Positions 1-5,332 of a stretch of DNA of 5,332 bases are shown here, piece after piece. Under the pieces are notes generated by a model. It was given only the letters and a program-made list of their open reading frames with translations, was not told the origin of the DNA and searched no databases. The position numbers and the translations under genes are program-made. The stretch's first letter is position 1. Each line of letters opens with the position of its first letter. Source of the stretch: an uncultured Bifidobacterium sp. GTDB lineage: Bacteria; Actinomycetota; Actinomycetes; Actinomycetales; Bifidobacteriaceae. Where the stretch lies: contig CALEGL010000243.1 of NCBI GenBank assembly GCA_937876495.1, forward strand, positions 1 to 5,332, written 5' to 3'.

Positions 1-47
1 CCGTCGCGATGGCCCTCGTCGCCCCGGGAATCGTCGGCGAAATCATC

Positions 48-1229
48 CTATGCCAGCGGAAGAGAAAAGGTGAAGGTACTCCCCTGACCGGGAGCGCTCC
101 AAACCGAGACGCCTCCGTGATGCGTGAGCGCGACATGCTTGACGATGGCCAGTCCCAGGCCCACCCCGTCGGCCGTCCGATCCGACTGGTTGCTCCCGCG
201 GAAGAAGCGTTCGAAGACGCGTGGCCTCTCATCGCTGGAGATACCGACGCCCCTGTCCACGACCCGGACGACGGCCCGGTCTCCCGCCCGTGACGTGCCG
301 ACGGTGACATCGACGGATGCCCCATCGGGAGAGTACCGGATGGCGTTGTCGATCATCCGGGCGACGGCGACGCGGATCTGTCTGCCGTCCCCGTGCACCA
401 TAACCGCCTTGTCCGCAGTCAGTCGAAGCGCTACCCTCCGATGTCCCGCCTCGGCCGCGCAGTCGTCAAGTGCGCCCCGGACCGGGCCTTCCAAGGCAAG
501 ACGATTGGATTCCAGAGCCTCCACGGGCTCCTGGGCACGAATGAGAAGAAGCAGGTCATTGACGAGCCTGTCCATATGCCTCGTCAGCAGACGTGTGCGC
601 GACGCGACGCGACGCAGATCCGCATCCTCGACATCCCCCGACTCGAGTGAGGCCGCCAGTTCCTCCATGCTTCGCGTGGGTTCGAGCAGCTGCACGGAGA
701 CGTTCTCGATGAACGAGTCACGGGTCTGCAGAACCCGGACATGAGCGCTGCGCTCATCAAGAGGGCCGACGACGAATCCGCGGCCGATGGCGCCCACCGT
801 GACCTTCAGCCAGTTCGGTCGCGAGACGCCGCTGACGTCGGAATCGTCCTTCCCCGCGTCCCCGACCACGGAGGCGCCTTCGACGGACTCCGCATCCTCC
901 CGGAAGCGCTCGGGCGTCCGGGTCGTCAGATCGAAGCGGACCCGATGTCCTCCCTGACGCACCCTGCCAACGGCTTCGGCGATCCTGTCGTCCACGATGG
1001 CATCGTCGGCGACGACTCCGAAACAGTACGAGGAGGGGCTGGCGAGAACCACCTCGTCGAACTCATCGACGACCACCACGGACTCGCCCAGAAGCGTAAG
1101 AAGCGCCGCCGTGGAATCGTCAAGATCGTCGACGGACTCGTCGCCGCGGTGCCGCCGCGACAGAAGCACGACGAGCACGACCGCCACGGCGACGAACATG
1201 ACGGCAAGCACCGGCACCCACCATTGCAT
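48..1229 (-). CDS. senX3: SenX3/PhoR-type sensor histidine kinase lacking the phosphoacceptor His
   Basis: A 393-aa membrane sensor kinase of the SenX3/PhoR type, which normally senses phosphate status with PhoU and phosphorylates a RegX3/PhoP regulator. Seen: one hydrophobic segment at residues 4-23 followed by RRHR; a PAS-like region at about 40-165 (ESVVVVDEFDEVVLASP) with an acidic insert near 110-132; a DHp-like helix pair at about 168-235; and an ATPase domain with N-box DNAIRYS (N295), G1 box DRGVGI (325-330), F-box VFERFFRG (338-345) and G2 box GVGLGLAI (355-362). The H-box reads FIENVSVQLLEPT where SenX3 proteins have the pattern F-x-x-N-V-S-H-E-L-K-T-P. Val179 (codon GTG, 695-693) therefore replaces His and Gln180 replaces Glu. 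The ATG at 1229 is chosen because GGGAG (1243-1239) lies 9 nt upstream and it places the membrane helix at the N terminus. The frame stays open far upstream, antisense to phoU, which I treat as a GC-rich artefact. The gene diverges from phoU. The family is secure; signalling competence is doubtful. Confidence 0.88.
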   Translation of the reverse strand: MQWWVPVLAVMFVAVAVVLVVLLSRRHRGDESVDDLDDSTAALLTLLGESVVVVDEFDEVVLASPSSYCFGVVADDAIVDDRIAEAVGRVRQGGHRVRFDLTTRTPERFREDAESVEGASVVGDAGKDDSDVSGVSRPNWLKVTVGAIGRGFVVGPLDERSAHVRVLQTRDSFIENVSVQLLEPTRSMEELAASLESGDVEDADLRRVASRTRLLTRHMDRLVNDLLLLIRAQEPVEALESNRLALEGPVRGALDDCAAEAGHRRVALRLTADKAVMVHGDGRQIRVAVARMIDNAIRYSPDGASVDVTVGTSRAGDRAVVRVVDRGVGISSDERPRVFERFFRGSNQSDRTADGVGLGLAIVKHVALTHHGGVSVWSAPGQGSTFTFSLPLA

Positions 1230-1238
1230 GGCCCCATT

Positions 1239-1243
1239 CTCCC
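1239..1243 (-). promoter_or_regulatory. Ribosome binding site of the sensor kinase
   Basis: GGGAG on the minus strand lies 9 nt before the ATG at 1229. It decides the start, because the reading frame is open for about 260 further codons upstream and no other in-frame ATG nearby combines a purine-rich site with a membrane helix directly after it. Confidence 0.55.
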
Positions 1244-1354
1244 ACGCGGGCCGATGCCTCGGCGACCGAAGCATCGAACTCGTCCGCCGATGAACGACCA
1301 GGCAACGCCATGGTGAATTCTGGGCCAACAAAACCCTCTGGGATCCACGCCACG

Positions 1355-1383
1355 TTGGAGAACTCCTGACATACCCATAGACT
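1355..1383 (+). promoter_or_regulatory. Putative sigma-70-type promoter of phoU
   Basis: TTGGAG (1355-1360) and TAGACT (1378-1383) are separated by 17 nt and resemble the -35 and -10 boxes (3/6 and 4/6 matches to consensus). The start would fall near 1390, giving a leader of about 40 nt before the phoU ATG. This is a by-eye match in a 201-bp divergent intergenic region, so it is plausible but unproven. No equally convincing promoter was found for the leftward kinase gene. Confidence 0.4.
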
Positions 1384-1418
1384 GGGCTCAGTCGAGGAAG
1401 TCTCACGCCAGAAAGACC

Positions 1419-1424
1419 GGGGGA
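1419..1424 (+). promoter_or_regulatory. Ribosome binding site of phoU
   Basis: The purine run GGGGGA (followed by AG) ends 6 nt before the ATG at 1431. It is a good Shine-Dalgarno match and supports that start. Confidence 0.6.
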
Positions 1425-1430
1425 AGACAT

Positions 1431-2111
1431 ATGCGGGTGATATTCAACGAGGAGATGCAGGCCGTCGCGGACGATCTGGACCGCATGGCCAAGGACGTCC
1501 GCACGGCGATCAACGCCGCGGGCACCGCTCTGCTCGACCTCGACGTCGAGGCGGCCCAGAGCGTCATCGACGGGGACACCGAGATCGACGACCTGGAGTC
1601 GAGCATCCTGGACCAGTGCGTGAGGCTGCTGGCCAAGCAGAGCCCTGTGGCCACCGACCTGCGCGTGGTCGTCTCCACGATGCGGCTGGCATCCACCTTC
1701 GAACGCATGGGTGACCTGGCCCGTCATATCGCCGAAGCCGCCCGTCGCACCTACCCGCAGTCCGCTCTGACGGACGACGCCCAGGACCTGTTCCGCTCCA
1801 TGCAGGAGTTCCTGACGATGACCGCCGACCGCATGGTGAGCATGCTGGCCGACCGCGACACGACGACGGCCGAGCAGGTCATCGCCGACGACGACCGTCT
1901 TGACGCCCTGCATCATCAGACCTTCGATTTGGTGCTGTCCGACGACTGGAAGGGCACGCGCCGCGAGCTGATCAACGTGGTGCTCATCGGACGCTTCATG
2001 GAGCGGCTCGGCGACCACGCCGTCTCAGCCGCACGTCGGGTGGTGTACATCGTCTCCGGCTTCGATCCCAGCAAGGCCCCCGCCCGCGACGAAGGCACCG
2101 ACATCGACTAG
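1431..2111 (+). CDS. phoU: Phosphate transport/signalling accessory protein PhoU
   Basis: A 226-aa cytoplasmic PhoU, the usual size for the family. PhoU proteins bridge the Pst phosphate transporter and the PhoR/SenX3 kinase and hold the Pho response off when phosphate is plentiful. Seen: two tandem three-helix PhoU repeats, about residues 8-105 and 112-208. Each carries the family's acidic metal-binding signature E-R-[ML]-G-D: FERMGD at 90-95 (E91, D95) and MERLGDH at 190-196 (E191, D195). The conserved SPVATDLR segment is at 71-78. The last 15 or so residues are polar and acidic, probably a disordered tail. The ATG at 1431 has a good ribosome binding site and matches typical PhoU N termini (MRVIFNEEM). 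It is divergent from the kinase gene and convergent with gpmA, and ends before a strong terminator. Pst genes are not in the window, so a role in uptake cannot be tied to neighbours here. Identification is firm; regulation by phosphate is inference from family knowledge. Confidence 0.96.
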   Translation: MRVIFNEEMQAVADDLDRMAKDVRTAINAAGTALLDLDVEAAQSVIDGDTEIDDLESSILDQCVRLLAKQSPVATDLRVVVSTMRLASTFERMGDLARHIAEAARRTYPQSALTDDAQDLFRSMQEFLTMTADRMVSMLADRDTTTAEQVIADDDRLDALHHQTFDLVLSDDWKGTRRELINVVLIGRFMERLGDHAVSAARRVVYIVSGFDPSKAPARDEGTDID

Positions 2112-2119
2112 GTCCTCGG

Positions 2120-2152
2120 CCGGACACCGGACGCGAGCAACCGGATACCGGA
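2120..2152. repeat. Imperfect 12-bp direct repeat after phoU
   Basis: CCGGACACCGGA (2120-2131) and CCGGATACCGGA (2141-2152) match at 11 of 12 positions and start 21 bp apart, about two helical turns. Each copy begins CCGG and ends CCGGA. They lie between the phoU stop and the terminator hairpin. No function is evident, and a chance or slippage origin is possible in GC-rich DNA. Confidence 0.5.
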
Positions 2153-2163
2153 GGATATTGAAG

Positions 2164-2194
2164 AAGGGGTCGGAGCCATGCGCTCCGACCCCTT
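2164..2194. terminator. Bidirectional intrinsic terminator between phoU and gpmA
   Basis: A perfect 13-bp inverted repeat (AAGGGGTCGGAGC, 2164-2176, with its complement at 2182-2194) encloses a 5-nt loop, CATGC. It sits in the gap between convergent phoU and gpmA, where a shared terminator is expected. The T tract is short in both directions (TTGTGAT on plus; CTTCTTCAATAT on minus). The minus-strand side is the richer in U, so it may work best for gpmA transcripts. Confidence 0.85.
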
Positions 2195-2244
2195 GTGATA
2201 TCGGCACCGGCGCGAAACCGCCGTGCGTAGCCTCTAGCGGGATC

Positions 2245-2985
2245 TCACTTCTGACCCTGGGCCGCGACCGCGGCGGCTCCCTTGGCGGCCGCCTCGGGAT
2301 CGAGGTACTCGCCGCGCGGGACGATGGGCTTGAGGTTCTCGTCCAGCTTGTAGACGAGCGGAATGGCCGTCGGGATGTTGACCTTGGAGATCTCCTCCTC
2401 GCTCAGCCCGTCCAGCATCTTGACGATGGCACGCAGCGAGTTGCCATGGGCGGCGATGAGCACCGTCCTGCCGGACTTGAGCTCGGGGACGATCTCGGAG
2501 TTCCAGTACGGGGTCACGCGGGCGACCACGTTGGCCAGCGCCTCGGTCTCCGGAACCGGATCGCCCGCATAGCGCGGGTCATGGTTCTGCGAGTACTTGT
2601 CGTCGGGGCTGATCTCCGGCGGCGGAGTCGCATAGGAGCGACGCCAGATCATGAACTTCTCGTCGCCGTACTTCTCGCGGATCTCCGTCTTGTTCTTGCC
2701 TTGGAGGGCGCCGTAGTGGCGCTCGTTGAGACGCCAGCTGCGCTTGACGGGAATCCACAGGCGGTCGGCCTCATCCAGCGCGTAGTTCGCGGTGTTGATC
2801 GCGCGACGCAGCAGCGAGGTGAAGACGATGTCGGGAAGGACGTTCTTCTCCTTGAGAAGGCGTCCGCCGCGCTTGGCCTCCTCGACGCCCTGCTCGGTGA
2901 GGGGGACGTCGACCCAGCCGGTGAACTGATTGGTCTTGTTCCATGCGCTCTGACCGTGTCGGAGCAGTACCAGTGTGTAGGACAT
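2245..2985 (-). CDS. gpmA: 2,3-bisphosphoglycerate-dependent phosphoglycerate mutase
   Basis: A 246-aa cytoplasmic dPGM that interconverts 3- and 2-phosphoglycerate in lower glycolysis, which also serves the bifid shunt. Seen: the histidine phosphatase signature LLRHGQS, with the phosphorylated His at H10; the substrate loop [15 protein letters not shown] (19-33); R61 in SLLRRA; E88 in LNERHYG; and the second catalytic His, H180, in AAHGNSLR. These match the E. coli His11, Arg62, Glu89 and His184 set. All key residues are present and the length is typical. The C-terminal tail [16 protein letters not shown] resembles bifidobacterial enzymes and is part of the taxonomic argument. The ATG at 2985 gives the normal [11 protein letters not shown] start but has no visible Shine-Dalgarno; a TAGCAT hexamer 6 nt upstream suggests a leaderless transcript. 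It is convergent with phoU and downstream of menA by 177 bp, so it probably has its own promoter. Gpm next to SenX3/PhoU genes is a known actinobacterial arrangement. Confidence 0.98.
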   Translation of the reverse strand: MSYTLVLLRHGQSAWNKTNQFTGWVDVPLTEQGVEEAKRGGRLLKEKNVLPDIVFTSLLRRAINTANYALDEADRLWIPVKRSWRLNERHYGALQGKNKTEIREKYGDEKFMIWRRSYATPPPEISPDDKYSQNHDPRYAGDPVPETEALANVVARVTPYWNSEIVPELKSGRTVLIAAHGNSLRAIVKMLDGLSEEEISKVNIPTAIPLVYKLDENLKPIVPRGEYLDPEAAAKGAAAVAAQGQK

Positions 2986-2991
2986 AACGTC

Positions 2992-2997
2992 ATGCTA
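2992..2997 (-). promoter_or_regulatory. Putative -10 box of gpmA, positioned for a leaderless mRNA
   Basis: TAGCAT on the minus strand fits the actinobacterial -10 pattern TANNNT. Exactly 6 nt separate it from the ATG at 2985, so transcription would begin at or beside the A of the start codon. No purine-rich Shine-Dalgarno is present in the 20 nt before the ATG, which agrees with leaderless initiation. No good -35 hexamer was found. Confidence 0.4.
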
Positions 2998-3162
2998 CGC
3001 GAGAAGAGCGACGAGACGACCGCCGCCGCGTGCCCCGCCGTCCACTGGCGGCCACAACCGAGAACCCCTCGCATGCCGGGCCCCCGGATACGGTAGTCCG
3101 CGGTCCGAAGCGATGAACCCGTCGTCCTCGACCCGCCAGACAGTCCCGCCATGCCCGTCCCG

Positions 3163-4326
3163 TCAGGCCATCGCCACCGCCGTCAGGGACACCACGATGC
3201 AGGAGAGGACCGCGACGGCCGAACACAGCCGGAGGGCCGGGCGCCAGTGCCGTCCCCGCACCGTAATGGCCGCCGCGATGCCGGCTACCGCCAGCATCAC
3301 GGCACAGGCCACGACCGTCCATGTCAGGGGAACCGACGGACTGGACGGAAGACATGAGCGCAGACCGTCTGACGTGACGCCGCAGTCCGTCTCGCCCATG
3401 CGCGACCAAGGCTGAAGTGACCACAGGAAAAGAACAGGCGGCACGACGGCCACCGCCATGGACAGGGAGAACAGCCGCGTGCCCCGCCGACGGCCCAGAT
3501 GCACCATCAGGGTGCGCTTCCCGGCCTCGGCATCGGATGGCAGGTCCCGCAGGTTGTTGACCATCATCAGGCAGGCCGAGCAGCAGCCCGGGACCAGCGA
3601 CATGATGACCGAGGACGGGTCCAGTCCCGCGACGGAGCCCAGACCGCCCATCAGCGCCCACTGCGTGCCCACGCAGGCCACGGGACCGAAGAAAAGGAAG
3701 GCCATGGCCTCCCCCCAGCCGCGATATCCGTAGGGGTTCCTGCCACCCGTGTAGGCCCATGCGGCGAGGGCGGACAGCGCCCCGACGACGAGCAGGAGCA
3801 CATGTCCGGTCAGGACCACCACGGCGAGGCCCGACGCGGCGGCAATGACGAGCGCGACGACACCCGCCTTCAGGACGCTGCGCGGTCGGATCCCGGAGGC
3901 AACCAGACGCGAAGGGGCGACGGCGCGCGTGGAGCCGTCGGATCCGCTTCCCACGCCGCCCACAGCCTCGACGACCCCGCCACCAGCCGCAGCGATGCCG
4001 TTGCGACCTTCATCGACTCCTCGCACGCCGTCGAAGTAGTCGTTGAGATAGTTCGCCGCGACCTGCAGGGCCAGGGACGCGACCAGGCACAAGGCCGCCA
4101 CGGCAAGGAACCACGCCGGCGAGGTCACGCACACGCCCTGTCCTGAGGCGAGCCCCGTCCGAGGCCGACCGCCGGCAATCGGACAGGCCGCATGGGCCAT
4201 GGCCCCTCCCCACACGCCCTTCATGACACGGTTCCAAGACGCAGCCGCGCCGATGACCACAGGGGACGCCCCCATGGCCAGCGTCCAGGGGCGCGCTCCG
4301 CGGACCCACTCCCCTACGCTCGTCAT
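3163..4326 (-). CDS. menA: MenA-type UbiA prenyltransferase (1,4-dihydroxy-2-naphthoate prenyltransferase)
   Basis: A 387-aa integral membrane prenyltransferase. MenA joins a polyprenyl diphosphate to 1,4-dihydroxy-2-naphthoate, releasing CO2, to make demethylmenaquinone. Seen: the N-terminal signature WVRGARPWTL; first aspartate motif NDYFDGVRGVD (95-105); RLVASG (140-145); AYTGGRNPYGYRGWGE (191-206); FFGPVACVGTQ (212-222); second aspartate motif NNLRDLPSD (257-265) followed by GKRT. Roughly nine hydrophobic segments fit the UbiA fold. It is far longer than the roughly 290-310 aa usual for MenA, because of extra loops at about 30-72, 106-139 (Gly/Ala/Ser rich) and 307-334. The ATG at 4326 is preferred because MTSVGEWVRGARPWTL aligns with the usual MenA N terminus; an in-frame TTG at 4338 would add four residues. 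The ribosome binding site is weak. It follows lysS by 17 nt, so the two are probably co-transcribed. No other men gene is in the window, so the in vivo substrate is inferred. Confidence 0.9.
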   Translation of the reverse strand: MTSVGEWVRGARPWTLAMGASPVVIGAAASWNRVMKGVWGGAMAHAACPIAGGRPRTGLASGQGVCVTSPAWFLAVAALCLVASLALQVAANYLNDYFDGVRGVDEGRNGIAAAGGGVVEAVGGVGSGSDGSTRAVAPSRLVASGIRPRSVLKAGVVALVIAAASGLAVVVLTGHVLLLVVGALSALAAWAYTGGRNPYGYRGWGEAMAFLFFGPVACVGTQWALMGGLGSVAGLDPSSVIMSLVPGCCSACLMMVNNLRDLPSDAEAGKRTLMVHLGRRRGTRLFSLSMAVAVVPPVLFLWSLQPWSRMGETDCGVTSDGLRSCLPSSPSVPLTWTVVACAVMLAVAGIAAAITVRGRHWRPALRLCSAVAVLSCIVVSLTAVAMA

Positions 4327-4343
4327 GGCGTGCGTCAATCCGT

Positions 4344-5332
4344 CTATCGGCCGAGTGGCTTGACCAGAGGGAAGGTGATGGTCTCGCGAATGGTGGCGCC
4401 CGTCAGGGCGATGAGCAGACGATCGATGCCCATGCCCATGCCGCCCGCAGGAGGCATCCCCACGCCAAGGGCCTCCAGGAAGTCCTCGTCGATGTCGGAG
4501 GCCTCCTCATCGCCGGCCATGGCGTCACGGGCCTGAGCAAGGAAACGCTCCCTCTGCACAACGGGGTCGTTCAGCTCGGAGTATCCCGTCGCGAGCTCGA
4601 AGCCACGGACGTAGAGGTCCCATTTCTCGACCACGCCCGGCTTGGAGCGGTGCGACTTGACCAGAGGCGAGGTCTCGACGGGGAAGTCCCGCACGAACGT
4701 GGGCTCGTAGAGCTTGTCCTCGTAGAAGTGCTCCCAGAGATGTTCGACGAGCTTGCCGTGGTTCTCCACCTCGTCGCGCTCCACGCCGAGCCCGTCCGCG
4801 ATGGCTCCGAGATGAGCGACGCTCGTGTCGGGGGTGATCTCCTCCCCCAGCGCCTCGGACAGCGACTCGTACATGCTGATCTGGCGCCATTCGCCACCGA
4901 AATCGTAGGTGGTGCCGTCGAGCAGCGTGACGGTGGTGGAGCCGAACACGTCGGTCGCCGTGCGCTGGACGAGTTCCTTGACGAGCTTGCCGATGGTGTC
5001 GTAGGTGCCATAGGCCTCGTAGGCCTCAACCATCGTGAACTCCGGGGCGTGCGTGGCGTCGGCGCCCTCGTTGCGGAAGTCCCGGTTGATCTCGAACACC
5101 CTGTCGATGCCCCCGACGAGGCAGCGCTTGAGGAACAGCTCGGGGGCGATGCGCAGGAAGAGGTCGATGTCGAAGGCGTTCATATGCGTGGTGAAGGGCC
5201 GGGCCGCAGCGCCACCATGGATGGTCTGGAGCATGGGCGTCTCCACCTCGAGGAAGTCGTGCCCGTCGAAGGTGCGACGCAGGCTGGCCACGGCCTTCGA
5301 TCGGTTGCGCACCATGTCACGCACGCGGTGGT
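4344..5332 (-). CDS. lysS: Lysyl-tRNA synthetase, class II (5' end beyond window)
   Basis: The C-terminal catalytic part, about 329 residues, of a class II lysyl-tRNA synthetase, which charges tRNA-Lys with lysine in the cytoplasm. The frame stays open through the right edge, so the N-terminal OB-fold anticodon-binding domain and the true start are missing; full LysRS is about 500 aa or more. The GTG at 5324 is an internal Val ([10 protein letters not shown]), not a start. Numbering from that Val: motif 1 at about 24-31 (FLEVETPM); HGGAAARPF at 36-44; motif 2 at 83-98 (FRNEG then HAPEFTMVE); the lysine-site segment [14 protein letters not shown] at 241-254; and motif 3 [10 protein letters not shown] at 295-304, ending [12 protein letters not shown]. 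All three class II motifs are intact, so nothing suggests a pseudogene. It is the upstream gene of a likely lysS-menA unit. Confidence 0.97.
   Translation of the reverse strand, partial: HRVRDMVRNRSKAVASLRRTFDGHDFLEVETPMLQTIHGGAAARPFTTHMNAFDIDLFLRIAPELFLKRCLVGGIDRVFEINRDFRNEGADATHAPEFTMVEAYEAYGTYDTIGKLVKELVQRTATDVFGSTTVTLLDGTTYDFGGEWRQISMYESLSEALGEEITPDTSVAHLGAIADGLGVERDEVENHGKLVEHLWEHFYEDKLYEPTFVRDFPVETSPLVKSHRSKPGVVEKWDLYVRGFELATGYSELNDPVVQRERFLAQARDAMAGDEEASDIDEDFLEALGVGMPPAGGMGMGIDRLLIALTGATIRETITFPLVKPLGR

Noticed and set aside
1..46. Possible start of another minus-strand gene (ATG at 46-44, reading MISPTIPGATRAIAT to the edge), one base after the kinase stop.
   Set aside because: Only 15 codons are visible, there is no Shine-Dalgarno, and the peptide does not resemble the start of a RegX3/PhoP regulator. 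It cannot be supported without the sequence to the left.
1120..1353. Minus-strand 77-aa frame overlapping the start of the kinase gene (MALPGRSSADEF from its second Met), considered as an upstream regulatory ORF or a frameshifted N-terminal extension.
   Set aside because: The kinase already starts with a typical membrane anchor and needs no extension, and most of the frame past 1229 is a shadow of the kinase. No convincing ribosome binding site was seen.
1230..2018. Minus-strand reading frame open for about 263 codons antisense to phoU and in frame with the kinase.
   Set aside because: phoU is unmistakable on the other strand, the antisense translation shows no domain, and long antisense open frames are common in GC-rich coding DNA. 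The kinase start at 1229 has its own ribosome binding site and membrane helix.
3035..3051. Short inverted repeat CCGCC...GGCGG downstream of menA, considered as a terminator.
   Set aside because: Only a 5-bp stem with a 7-nt loop and no T tract on either side; such repeats are expected by chance in DNA of this GC content.
2158..3096. Plus-strand 312-aa open frame covering gpmA.
   Set aside because: It is the antisense shadow of an intact gpmA with all catalytic residues, and its Leu/Val/Asp/Gly/Arg-rich translation has no recognisable domain.
2990..3760. Minus-strand 256-aa frame spanning the menA 3' half and the menA-gpmA gap.
   Set aside because: It overlaps menA in another frame; its Gly/Arg-rich translation lacks domains, whereas the menA frame carries all family motifs.

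Overview
The window is high-GC DNA that fits a member of the Bifidobacteriaceae, probably Bifidobacterium or a close relative. The strongest evidence is the phosphoglycerate mutase: its central [10 protein letters not shown] segment and Ala/Gln-rich tail ([11 protein letters not shown]) look like bifidobacterial GpmA. The gene neighbourhood (SenX3/PhoR-type kinase next to PhoU and phosphoglycerate mutase) is a known actinobacterial arrangement. The assignment comes from remembered family features, not from a database search.

Layout, left to right. (1) 48-1229, minus strand: a SenX3/PhoR-type sensor kinase with one N-terminal membrane segment, a PAS-like region and an intact ATP-binding domain, but with Val where the phosphoacceptor His should be. 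(2) 1230-1430: a 201-bp divergent intergenic region with a plausible phoU promoter and ribosome binding site. (3) 1431-2111, plus strand: phoU. (4) 2112-2244: the gap between convergent genes, holding a 12-bp imperfect direct repeat and a perfect 13-bp-stem terminator that could serve both strands. (5) 2245-2985, minus strand: gpmA, with no visible Shine-Dalgarno and a TANNNT hexamer placed as for a leaderless mRNA. (6) 2986-3162: a 177-bp gap with no clear terminator. (7) 3163-4326, minus strand: a MenA-type UbiA prenyltransferase, unusually long because of three loop extensions. (8) 4344-5332, minus strand: the C-terminal catalytic part of class II lysyl-tRNA synthetase, cut by the right edge. 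No gene-free stretch exceeds about 200 bp, and no mobile element, CRISPR array, tRNA or rRNA was seen.

How the genes relate. The kinase and PhoU are probably partners in phosphate sensing: in actinobacteria PhoU links phosphate transport status to the SenX3/PhoR kinase, which normally phosphorylates RegX3/PhoP. No response regulator or pst transporter lies in the window. gpmA is central glycolysis and is a conserved neighbour, not an obvious functional partner. lysS and menA are 17 nt apart on the same strand and are probably co-transcribed.

The two most interesting points are the kinase that lacks its phosphoacceptor histidine but keeps its ATP-binding motifs, and the menaquinone-type prenyltransferase in what looks like a fermentative, quinone-poor lineage. 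No clearly new multi-gene system is visible; most of the window is ordinary core genome.
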